64,000 nt of DNA from assembly GCF_900119165.1 (NCBI RefSeq), contig NZ_FPJG01000006.1, positions 2,108,001-2,172,000 of the forward strand, in the 5' to 3' direction. Position 1 is the stretch's first letter. Every line of letters starts with the position of its first letter. Positions 20,162 to 26,994 of the stretch are shown piece after piece. The position numbers and the translations under genes were made by a program. The stretch is from Amycolatopsis australiensis. GTDB lineage: Bacteria > Actinomycetota > Actinomycetes > Mycobacteriales > Pseudonocardiaceae. Below the pieces are notes generated by a model. It had not been told where the DNA came from, did not search any database, and saw nothing but the letters and a program-made list of their open reading frames with translations.

Positions 20162-20251
20162 GTCAGCTCAACAGAGCGGTCACCGCGGCGTGCGCCTTCT
20201 CCGCATCGGGTGCATCGCCGGTGACCACGTCCGTGTACGCGAACGACTCGC
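20162..20251. repeat. Partial duplicate of the tetR 3' end
   Basis: These 90 bp match 21051-21140, the last 29 codons of the QsdR-like tetR gene, at 83 of 90 positions (counted by eye). Read on the minus strand the copy still encodes AEKAHAAVTALLS and a stop, with two conservative amino-acid differences. The duplicate is in the same orientation as the original, so the 0.8 kb between them (second Hint fragment plus its likely immunity gene) is flanked by direct repeats. Confidence 0.9.
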
Positions 20252-20299
20252 GTGGATCCCCGACCATCAGCCCCCACGTGCCTGGTCACTCCGGGGACA

Positions 20300-20660
20300 C
20301 CTCAAGCCGCCAGTCGGTCCGGCGCTTCCAGGACGGCTCGCTGGTGTACGACCTCGGGGTCGACGCGGTGCACGACTTCTACGTCATCGCCGGCGGAACG
20401 TCGACCTTGGTGCCCAACTGCGGTGGCGGAGCACCACCGGAGCGAGTCGTCAACCTGCCCGAAGAAGCCGCGCCGAAGCCGATGAAGCCGGAACATGCGG
20501 TCCAGGCGTGGACCGACCACCTGGGAGAAGGTCCGTACACCGATGTGCATCCGAGAACCGGTGTGGTGGATCCGAATCGACTCGTTTCGGCTGACGGGCG
20601 CCGTTCACCAACGTCTGGACTGTTCGCAACGTGATGCAACGGGGTGCCGTTAAAGTGAGT
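20300..20660 (+). pseudogene. Second Hint/toxin-tip fragment with internal deletion
   Basis: It begins inside a Hint domain (RRFQDGSLVYDLGVDAVHDF and YVIAGGTSTLVPNCGG) and continues into a toxin tip: EHAVQAWTDHLGEGPYTDVH, then GVVDPNRLVSADGRRS. After RR the original frame runs to a stop at 20634. In the next frame, FTNVWTVRNVMQRGAVK follows directly, which looks like the end of the same tip. The catalytic middle of the tip therefore seems deleted. The Hint N-terminal half is missing too. It may have been a silent displaced toxin cassette. Confidence 0.65.
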
Positions 20661-20662
20661 CC

Positions 20663-21046
20663 ATGCGGGTAGAGATCACCGAAGTTCTCGAGCCGGACCG
20701 TCGTCTGATTCGTTTCGAGTCCGACTTCGGTTCGGCCGACGCGGTCCTGTGCGGACAAGCACCTCCGGATCGGAGGGCGCTCGACGTCGAGTTCGACATT
20801 CCTGACGAAGTGGTGACGTGGGCAGTCGCGAATCAGGAAGAGGCCGCTATTGCCGGCCAGGTGAACGGGTGCGCGCGACTCGTCGGAAAGATCATCGGCA
20901 TCGATGCCGACGACAAGATCGTGAACCTGCGAGTGGGTGGCGACGTGTTTCTCGTCGAGTTCGTCGATCTGCCAGGCGAAGAACTGATTGACTCTTGGGT
21001 ATCCGTCGACGTGCGGCAAATTCATCTGTACGAAGTGACTATGTGA
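20663..21046 (+). CDS. Small acidic protein, probable immunity gene of second toxin tip
   Basis: A 127-aa intact, acidic, beta-rich protein (MRVEITEVLEPDRRLIRFES ... VVTWAVANQEEAAIAGQVNG ... IIGIDADDKIVNL) that I do not recognise. It starts right after the broken second toxin tip and ends 5 bp before the tetR duplicate boundary, the place of a cognate immunity gene. It is kept open although the toxin is broken, which suggests selection for immunity or recent acquisition. Confidence 0.6.
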   Translation: MRVEITEVLEPDRRLIRFESDFGSADAVLCGQAPPDRRALDVEFDIPDEVVTWAVANQEEAAIAGQVNGCARLVGKIIGIDADDKIVNLRVGGDVFLVEFVDLPGEELIDSWVSVDVRQIHLYEVTM

Positions 21047-21051
21047 CCCCG

Positions 21052-21585
21052 TCAGCTCAACAACGCGGTCACCGCGGCGTGCGCCTTCTCCGCATCGGGC
21101 GCATCCCCGGTGATGACGTCCGTGTACACGAACGACTCGCCGATCCGCACCAGCAGGTAGGCCAGGTCCGGCACTGGCAACGGCGGATCCAACCGCCCGG
21201 CCGCCACCTCGCCGTTCAGCAAGTCCGAAAGCCGAGCCGTCGTTCGCTGTTGGCAAACGCTCGCCCGGGTCGTCAGCAGCCGCAACGCGCGCTCCGGCTC
21301 CCGGCGCAAGAAGTCCCGAAACGGAGGTGAGTCGTTCGCGAACCGGACATATCCGCTCACGAAGTCCGCTACCCCCGCCGCGCCGCGGCCGACGCACGAA
21401 GGCCACAACCGGGCGATCGAAGCGGACGAAAGCGACCACAGGATCTCCCCGAGCAGCCGGTCGCGGGACCCGACCCGGCGGTGCAGCGTCGCCCGGCTGA
21501 TCGACAGCGCCTCCGCCAGTTCGCCCATGTCCACCCGGCGGCCGGACAGGAACCACGTACGGGCCAGCTCGAACTCCTGAGACAT
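21052..21585 (-). CDS. TetR family regulator, QsdR-like
   Basis: A 177-aa repressor. Its short HTH (DMGELAEALSISRATLHRRV, then GSRDRLLGEILW) and overall layout match the QsdR-type TetR subgroup. The C-terminal domain ends VYTDVITGDAPDAEKAHAAV. It is divergent from the quinone oxidoreductase, and its own ATG lies inside a perfect inverted repeat, so it very likely represses itself and the oxidoreductase. The last 87 bp are duplicated at 20162-20251. Confidence 0.87.
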   Translation of the reverse strand: MSQEFELARTWFLSGRRVDMGELAEALSISRATLHRRVGSRDRLLGEILWSLSSASIARLWPSCVGRGAAGVADFVSGYVRFANDSPPFRDFLRREPERALRLLTTRASVCQQRTTARLSDLLNGEVAAGRLDPPLPVPDLAYLLVRIGESFVYTDVITGDAPDAEKAHAAVTALLS

Positions 21586-21601
21586 ATGCCAGAATGTCTC
21601 A
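21578..21601. promoter_or_regulatory. Palindromic operator of the QsdR-like TetR
   Basis: TGAGACAT (21578-21585) and ATGTCTCA (21594-21601) are perfect 8-bp inverted arms around an 8-bp spacer. The site covers the tetR start codon and lies 34 bp before the oxidoreductase start, an arrangement for control of both genes. Confidence 0.7.
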
Positions 21602-21634
21602 CATCGAGCAGCGGACGGCGAGAGGGACGGCGAC

Positions 21635-22591
21635 ATGCGTGCAGTGCAGGTGACCGAGTTCGGCGGCCCCGAGGTGCTCACCCCCGTCGAGCTGCCCGAT
21701 CCCGTGCCTGGTCCCGATGAGGTGCTCATCGACGTCGAGCGCGTCGGGGTCAACTACGCCGACACCCACCAGGCCGAGAACTCCTACCTCGCCCCCAGCA
21801 AGCTGCCGCTCATTCCCGGCGGTGAAGTGGTCGGCACCCACGATGGCAAGCGGGTCGTCGCGCTGCTCAACGGCGGCGGCGGGTACGCCGAGAAGGCCGT
21901 CGCTCCGGAAGCGATGACCTTCCCCCTGCCCGACGGCATCGACGACCTCACCGCCCTCTCCATGCTGGTCCAGGGCACCACCGCCTGGGTCCTGCTCAAG
22001 AAGAACGCCCACCTCGAAAAGGGCGAATCGGTCGTCGTGCACGCCGCCGCCGGTGGGGTTGGGACCGTCGCCGTGCAGCTCGCCAAGGCCTGGGGTGCCG
22101 GGCGGGTCATCGCCACCGCCAGCAGCGACGAAAAGCGCGCCCTCGCGCTCGAACTCGGTGCCGATGTCGCCGTCGACTCCCGGGCCGAGGACATGACCCA
22201 GACCCTGATCGAGGCCAACAACGGCCGCCGGGTCGACGTCGTGCTCGACATGGTCGGCGGGACCACCACCGACCAGAGCATCTCCGCCCTCGCCCCCTTC
22301 GGGCGGCTCGCCTTCTACGGCATGGCCGGCCGCGAGAACCCGAAGCCCGTCGAGCTGCGCAACCTGCTCGGCCACAGCACCACGATCAGCGGCATGTGGC
22401 TGCCGCACGTCTTCCGGCTGCCGGGCAACGTCTTCGGGACCGCGCTCACCGAGCTGTTCGAGCTGGTCCGGGCGGGCAAGCTCAAGGCGATCCCCGGCGG
22501 CGAGTTCCCGCTCTCCGACGCGCGCGGCGCGCACGAGGCCCTTCGCTCGCGCAAGACCGTCGGCAAGCTACTGCTCGACCCCGGCAAGTAG
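21635..22591 (+). CDS. NADPH:quinone oxidoreductase (zinc-independent MDR)
   Basis: A 318-aa medium-chain dehydrogenase/reductase of the quinone oxidoreductase type. The N-terminus MRAVQVTEFGGPEVL, the GVNYADTHQAENSY substrate segment and the NADP motif VHAAAGGVGTVAVQLAKAWGA (split as VHAAAGGVGTVAVQ) are typical; no zinc ligands are seen. It reduces quinones or enones with NADPH. Expression is probably controlled by the divergent TetR. Its 3' end overlaps the 3' end of the convergent pabB gene by 24 bp. Confidence 0.9.
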   Translation: MRAVQVTEFGGPEVLTPVELPDPVPGPDEVLIDVERVGVNYADTHQAENSYLAPSKLPLIPGGEVVGTHDGKRVVALLNGGGGYAEKAVAPEAMTFPLPDGIDDLTALSMLVQGTTAWVLLKKNAHLEKGESVVVHAAAGGVGTVAVQLAKAWGAGRVIATASSDEKRALALELGADVAVDSRAEDMTQTLIEANNGRRVDVVLDMVGGTTTDQSISALAPFGRLAFYGMAGRENPKPVELRNLLGHSTTISGMWLPHVFRLPGNVFGTALTELFELVRAGKLKAIPGGEFPLSDARGAHEALRSRKTVGKLLLDPGK

Positions 22592-23815
22592 GCGTTCCAG
22601 GGGTGCTGCCTTGTGGAGGCACTCCTGCCACTCCGCCTCCGGGTCCGAATCCGCCGTGATGCCGCCGCCCACTCCCAGCGACACCGTGCCCGCCGCGATC
22701 TCGAACGTCCGGATCGCGACGTTCAGCTCCAGCCCCGCCGCCGGGGACAGCAGTCCGATCGCGCCCGTGTAGACCCCGCGTCCGCACGGTTCCAGTGACG
22801 CGATCAGGTCCAGCGCCCGGATCTTCGGCGCGCCCGTCACCGAGCCCGGCGGGAAAGCCGCCGCCAGGAGAGCGGAGTCCGACACCGCGGGTCGCAAAAC
22901 CCCCGTCACCGTCGAGTCCAGGTGCCACACCCCCGGCGCCGGACGGACCTCCAGCAGCGACGGCACCGTCACCGACCCCACCTCGCACACCCGGCCCAGG
23001 TCGTTGCGCACCAGGTCGGTGATCATCACGTTCTCCGCCACGTCCTTCGTGGACTGACGCAGCAGCGAAGCGTTCCCGTCGTCCGCCGGCCCACGCCGGG
23101 GGAGCGTTCCCTTGATCGGTCTCGACCGCACCGAACGCCCGTGCCGGGCGAGGAACAACTCCGGTGAAAACGAGACGACCGACCCCCAGCCGCCGGACAA
23201 GAACGCCGCCCGGCGGGGGGACAGCGAAGAAACCCCCGCCGCGAACAAGGCGGCGGGAGACCCGGAGAACGAACCCGTGAACCGGCTGCAGATGTTCGCC
23301 TGGAACAGCTCCCCGGCCTCGATCGCGTGCACGCACGCCTTCACCGCGTCCCGGTGTTCCGACGGCAGCGGGCGCCGCAGCGGCCCGGCGGTCCACGACA
23401 AGGCAGGCGCCGGTGCGGCCAGCATCGATTCCATAGTGGACACCGACGGGCCGCCGCCGTCGACGGACTCCAGGTAGCACGTCCCGGACGCGGACCACCG
23501 CAGCACGTGGTCCGCCCAGCCCCACGCCGACGCCGGGAGCGCGCCCGAACGCCCGGACGGGTCCGCCAGGTCGTAGGACAGGTACCCGAACCACCCGCCG
23601 CCGATCACCCCCGGCGCGGCATCGACCTCGGCGCAAGACGGGAACCCGCCCGGCGAAACGGAGAGCGACGGCGCGATCACGGCCCGGGCGGAGAACCAGT
23701 CACCCGAAAGCATCGCCGGCGGCGGCAGCCCGCGGGAAGCGGCGTGGTGAGCGAGTACCGCAAACGCGCGCGCGGGCGTGACGTTCGTCCGGATCGGTGT
23801 GCTCGTCACGCGCAT
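22568..23815 (-). CDS. pabB: Aminodeoxychorismate synthase component I
   Basis: A 415-aa chorismate-binding enzyme converting chorismate plus ammonia to 4-amino-4-deoxychorismate for folate synthesis. The catalytic core is complete: VRSRPIKGTLPR, ENVMITDLVRNDLGRVCE, PPGSVTGAPKIRALDLI, GVYTGAIGLLSP and LGVGGGITADSDPEAEW. The PIKGT lysine motif favours PabB over anthranilate synthase. ATG at 23815 is chosen; a start a few codons later is possible. It lies 19 bp behind the GH25-like gene and may share its transcript. pabB is also close to rsmI in mycobacteria. Confidence 0.92.
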   Translation of the reverse strand: MRVTSTPIRTNVTPARAFAVLAHHAASRGLPPPAMLSGDWFSARAVIAPSLSVSPGGFPSCAEVDAAPGVIGGGWFGYLSYDLADPSGRSGALPASAWGWADHVLRWSASGTCYLESVDGGGPSVSTMESMLAAPAPALSWTAGPLRRPLPSEHRDAVKACVHAIEAGELFQANICSRFTGSFSGSPAALFAAGVSSLSPRRAAFLSGGWGSVVSFSPELFLARHGRSVRSRPIKGTLPRRGPADDGNASLLRQSTKDVAENVMITDLVRNDLGRVCEVGSVTVPSLLEVRPAPGVWHLDSTVTGVLRPAVSDSALLAAAFPPGSVTGAPKIRALDLIASLEPCGRGVYTGAIGLLSPAAGLELNVAIRTFEIAAGTVSLGVGGGITADSDPEAEWQECLHKAAPLERLLAGVEQ

Positions 23816-23834
23816 GGCGCCATACCACCACACG

Positions 23835-24449
23835 TCAGAGCAGCAAGTCACCCAATGTGAACGGGTACACGACGGCGTTCTGCTCGACCGGCCCGTCGAT
23901 GCCCGGGACGTCCGCCGCGCACGCGTGCTGGTGCACGCCGAGCCGCGAGTGGAACCAGCCCGCCCGTCCCGGGATGCCGTTGTGCCGGATCAGCCACAGC
24001 ACCACCTCCGAGTCGGCCCAGCGGTCCGGGTGCAGGCGGTGCTGCCAGCAGTCGAAGTCGGCGTAGACCAGCACCCGCTCGATGCGCGCCGCGTGCCGGA
24101 CGTGCTTGATCCACGCCTTGACGAACCGGTCGTCGACGCTGGGTGCCGCCACCTCCAGCGCCGGCGCGAGCGACCCGGGGGCGAACGCGCCGAGCCTGCT
24201 GGCCGTCCGGACGAAGAACTCCGCCTGGTCGTGCACCGCGCCGGGGCGCGCGTAGTGCCGGCCGCCGACGTGCAACCCGGCCTCCTGCGCGCCGGTCAGG
24301 TTCCGCTCGGCGGCCGGGTTGGTCCAGTTGACGTTCTCGCTGATCGTCACCGACACGAACCGCGTCTCGGCCGCACGGACGGCGTGCCAGTCGGAGACGC
24401 GCTCGCGGTGGGACAGCGAGATCCCGCGTTCGCTCTCCGGCTCCGTCAC
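23835..24449 (-). CDS. GH25-like protein, catalytic acids not conserved
   Basis: A 204-aa protein with the pattern of a family 25 lysozyme barrel: an opening GISLSHRERVSDWHAVRAA, then FVSVTISENVNWTNPAAERN, HYARPGAVHDQAEFFV, and a late segment HNGIPGRAGWFHSRLGVHQH. In active GH25 enzymes the opening is G-x-D-x-S-H and strand 4 carries D-x-E; here these read GISLSH and ALEVAA, so the key acids appear lost. No signal peptide is seen. The start is set at GTG 24449; an in-frame ATG at 24485 would add 12 residues. Role unknown, perhaps sugar binding. Confidence 0.6.
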   Translation of the reverse strand: MTEPESERGISLSHRERVSDWHAVRAAETRFVSVTISENVNWTNPAAERNLTGAQEAGLHVGGRHYARPGAVHDQAEFFVRTASRLGAFAPGSLAPALEVAAPSVDDRFVKAWIKHVRHAARIERVLVYADFDCWQHRLHPDRWADSEVVLWLIRHNGIPGRAGWFHSRLGVHQHACAADVPGIDGPVEQNAVVYPFTLGDLLL

Positions 24450-24527
24450 AGTCCGCCCCCGGCACGTCGGTGGAGAGGCCACCATACGTCGCCGGGAGCG
24501 GGCCCGCAGTCAGCAACACCGGGATGA

Positions 24528-25292
24528 TCAGGCGTTTTCCCGGTGGAACGTGCGTGTGCCCCACCACACCGACACGACGGCCATCAGCAGCACCACGACG
24601 CTTCCGGTGAACAACGCGTCCAGCGAGAAGTCGCCGCGGAACGTGCTGCGCTCGACGTCCACGACGTGCCGGAACGGGTTGATCTGGGAAATCGTGTACA
24701 GCCACTTCGGCGCGACGCCCGCCGTGATCGGCAGGAGGATGCCCGAGAGCAGCAGCAACGGCAGGAGCACGGCGTTGAGCAGGGCGGGGAACGTCTCCTC
24801 GCTCTTGATGGTCAGCGCCAGCGCGTACGAGCACGACGCCAGCGACACCGCCAGCAAGAACACGATCACCAGGCACAGCAGCACGCCGCCGACCGGCGCG
24901 TCGAGGTCGAACGCCAGGTACGCCAGCGCGATGATCAGCACGGACTGGACGACCGCCTGCAGCGCGCTGGCCAGCACCTTCCCCAGCAGCAGCGCCGTCC
25001 GGCTGACCGGCGTCACCCGGAACCGCTCGACCACGCCGGAGCGGTACTCGGCGAGCAGCCCGAACCCGACGAACGAGCTGCCGAACAGCGCCAGCTGGGC
25101 GATCAACGCCGGCGTGAGCAGCATCCAGCCGTCCACTTCGGACATGCCCTGGGCGTGCACGGCCTTCACCATCAGCGGCCCGAACAGGAACAGGTACAGC
25201 AGCGGCTGCATGATCCCGATCAGCACCCAGGTCGGGTTGCGCAGTGCCGCCTTCATGTCGCGGCGGAAGATCAGCCAGGTGTCACGCAGCAC
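24528..25292 (-). CDS. ABC-2 type exporter permease (DrrB-like)
   Basis: A 254-aa ABC-2 permease with six hydrophobic segments. The family motif is near the end (ISQINPFRHVVDVERSTFRG) and the N-terminal segment MLRDTWLIFRRDMKAALRNP is characteristic of the daunorubicin-resistance DrrB group. It pairs with the ATPase encoded upstream, which it overlaps by 11 bp. The complex would export a lipophilic compound. Confidence 0.9.
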   Translation of the reverse strand: MLRDTWLIFRRDMKAALRNPTWVLIGIMQPLLYLFLFGPLMVKAVHAQGMSEVDGWMLLTPALIAQLALFGSSFVGFGLLAEYRSGVVERFRVTPVSRTALLLGKVLASALQAVVQSVLIIALAYLAFDLDAPVGGVLLCLVIVFLLAVSLASCSYALALTIKSEETFPALLNAVLLPLLLLSGILLPITAGVAPKWLYTISQINPFRHVVDVERSTFRGDFSLDALFTGSVVVLLMAVVSVWWGTRTFHRENA

Positions 25293-26259
25293 GGCTGCCC
25301 TCCTCCGCTTCGCGCAGCGAGCGCCCGGTCAGGGTCAGGAAAACGTCGTCGAGCGTCGGCCGGCGCACCTGGACCGACCGCGTCGGGATGTCTTTGGTGT
25401 CCAGCGCGCGCAGCAGCTCCGGCAGCGCGACGTCGCCACGCGGCACCCGGAACCGGACCAGCCCGCCGGACTCGGACAGCTCGTGCGCGCCGGTGAGCCG
25501 TCCGGCGATCTCCGCGGCGTCCGCGCCCCGCTCCGGGTCGACGCCGACCTCGACGCGGTCGCCGTCGACCCGCGCCTTGAGCGCGTCCGGCGTGCCCTCG
25601 GCGACGATCCGGCCGCCGTCGATCACGATCAGCCGGTCCGCCAGCGCGTCCGCCTCGTCGAGGTAGTGGGTGGTCAGGAAGACCGTGATCCCCTGCTCGG
25701 CGCGCAGCCGGCGGATGTGCTCCCACAGGTTGGCGCGGCTCTGCGGGTCCAGCCCGGTCGACGGCTCGTCGAGGAACACCAGACCGGGTGAATGGATCAG
25801 CCCGAGCGCGATGTCGAGGCGTCGCCGCTGGCCGCCGGACAGCGTCTTGGCCGGCCGCTGGCCGAGGCCGGTCAGGTCGAGCTGCTCGGCGAGTTCGGCG
25901 CCGCGCGCGACGGCGTCGGCCTTGCTCATCCGGTACAGCCGGCCCTGCAGCTCCAGCTCCTCGGCGACCGTGGACTCGGGGGCGGTGCCGCCGCCCTGGG
26001 CGACGTAGCCGATGCGCTCGCGCACGCCGACCGGATCGGTCAGCAGGTCGCGGCCGCCGACGGTCGCGGTGCCCGCGGTCGGTTTCAGCAGGGTGGTCAG
26101 CATGCGCAGCGTCGTGGTCTTGCCGGCGCCGTTCGGCCCGAGGAACCCGACCAGCTCGCCCGCCGCGACGTCGAGGTCGACACCCCGCACCGCGTGTACT
26201 TCGCCCCCAGAGCGGCCCTTGCGGCGGAACCGCCGCTCGAGACCGCGTGCCGTGATCAT
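25282..26259 (-). CDS. ABC exporter ATPase (DrrA-like)
   Basis: A 325-aa ATPase of the DrrA group. It has Walker A GPNGAGKTT, Q-loop region IGYVAQGGGTAPESTV, signature LSGGQRRRLDIALGL, Walker B LVFLDEPSTGLDP, an H-loop in LTTHYLDEADAL, and the group-specific C-terminal domain ending RRPTLDDVFLTLTGR. ATG 26259 follows GAGAGGGG. It is first in a two-gene unit with the permease and is preceded by two PadR-type operator palindromes. Confidence 0.92.
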   Translation of the reverse strand: MITARGLERRFRRKGRSGGEVHAVRGVDLDVAAGELVGFLGPNGAGKTTTLRMLTTLLKPTAGTATVGGRDLLTDPVGVRERIGYVAQGGGTAPESTVAEELELQGRLYRMSKADAVARGAELAEQLDLTGLGQRPAKTLSGGQRRRLDIALGLIHSPGLVFLDEPSTGLDPQSRANLWEHIRRLRAEQGITVFLTTHYLDEADALADRLIVIDGGRIVAEGTPDALKARVDGDRVEVGVDPERGADAAEIAGRLTGAHELSESGGLVRFRVPRGDVALPELLRALDTKDIPTRSVQVRRPTLDDVFLTLTGRSLREAEEGSRAA

Positions 26260-26278
26260 GGAAACCCCTCTCGTCGGT

Positions 26279-26343
26279 AGTCAAAGTTGACTAGTTGACC
26301 CGCACACTGTGCCCGAGGCCGGGCCTGCTAGTCAAACTTGATT
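26279..26343. promoter_or_regulatory. Twin PadR-type operators before the ABC exporter
   Basis: AGTCAAAGTTGACT (26279-26292) is a perfect 6-bp inverted repeat around 2 bp. AGTCAAACTTGATT (26330-26343) is the same site with one arm mismatch. They lie between padR and the ATPase gene; the second contains the padR stop codon. On the minus strand each site carries a TTGACT that could serve as -35. Confidence 0.7.
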
Positions 26344-26941
26344 ACCGGGACGACGGGGTGCCGAAGGCGTCGCCGCGCTCGTCGGCCATCACGTACTCGC
26401 CGGCCTCGAGCCGGGCGATCAGGCCCTGGAGCCAGGCGAGGCTGGTGTCGGTGATCCCGTTCCACAGCCGGAACAGCTCGCCGACGTGTTCGGGCGTGCC
26501 CAGCTCGATGTCCGACTTCAGCTCTTCGAGCATCAGCCGCGCCCGCCGCTGCTCGGCCTCCAGGTGCACCAGCCGGTGCCGCAGCAGGTTGATCACGCGG
26601 GCCCGCGGCAACGTCGTCATCAGCGAAATCGCGGCCGAGAGGTCGGGGTGGTTCAGCTCGGGATCGGACAGCGCCTTCGCCAGCAGCACCTGGTACTCCT
26701 GCTCGCCGTCGGCGGTGAGCCGGTAGGCCGTCCGGTCCGGCCCCGACCGCCCCGGCTCGACGTCGACCTGCTCCAGCAGGCCTTCGGAGTTCATCTTCTT
26801 CAGCGCGTGGTACACCGACCCGGGCTGGACGTTGGCCCACTTGTCCGCCGACCAGCTGAGCAGCTCGCGCCGCACCTGGTAGCCGTGCGCGCGGCCGAAC
26901 ATCCGTACGACTCCGAGCACGAGCAGCCGTGTCGCCGACAA
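26342..26941 (-). CDS. PadR family regulator
   Basis: A 199-aa PadR repressor. The winged helix is at about residues 5-75 (AHGYQVRRELLSWSADKWAN, SVYHALKKMNSEGLLEQV, PDRTAYRLTADGEQEY) and a coiled-coil C-terminal Vir-like domain follows. I place the start at TTG 26941 because GGGAGG lies 8 nt upstream; a TTG at 26962 would add seven residues. It heads the padR-ABC exporter cluster and likely represses the exporter until its drug-like ligand binds. Its promoter region is shared with divergent metG. Confidence 0.87.
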   Translation of the reverse strand: MSATRLLVLGVVRMFGRAHGYQVRRELLSWSADKWANVQPGSVYHALKKMNSEGLLEQVDVEPGRSGPDRTAYRLTADGEQEYQVLLAKALSDPELNHPDLSAAISLMTTLPRARVINLLRHRLVHLEAEQRRARLMLEELKSDIELGTPEHVGELFRLWNGITDTSLAWLQGLIARLEAGEYVMADERGDAFGTPSSR

Positions 26942-26980
26942 CCCCGGCCTCCCTCCCGACAATGCGCGTGACGCCCTCCG

Positions 26981-26994
26981 TAGGCTAATAAGGT
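26981..26994 (+). promoter_or_regulatory. Promoter of metG
   Basis: TAGGCT (26981-26986) lies 8 nt before the metG ATG. The message would be leaderless or have a leader of one or two bases. No -35 box is convincing. Confidence 0.45.

Larger units (their letters stand above)
16077..21050. other. Decayed polymorphic-toxin / immunity locus
   Basis: This 5-kb stretch differs from its surroundings: visibly lower GC, frequent frame changes and no long intact gene. It contains two pretoxin-Hint fragments, at least two other broken genes, and three short intact genes that resemble immunity genes. Its right end is marked by a second copy of the tetR 3' end. The first 277 bp (16077-16353) hold no gene; a short fragment ending GGADVVENLQE before a stop at 16190 looks like the tail of a lost gene. 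No transposase or integrase is visible. The flanks (rsmI, pabB) are conserved neighbours in mycobacteria, so this is an insertion hot spot. Confidence 0.7.

Noticed and set aside
16077..21050. An insertion sequence, integrase or prophage as cause of the low-GC region.
   Set aside because: No transposase, recombinase or phage-like protein can be read in any frame; the only boundary sign is the duplicated tetR tail.
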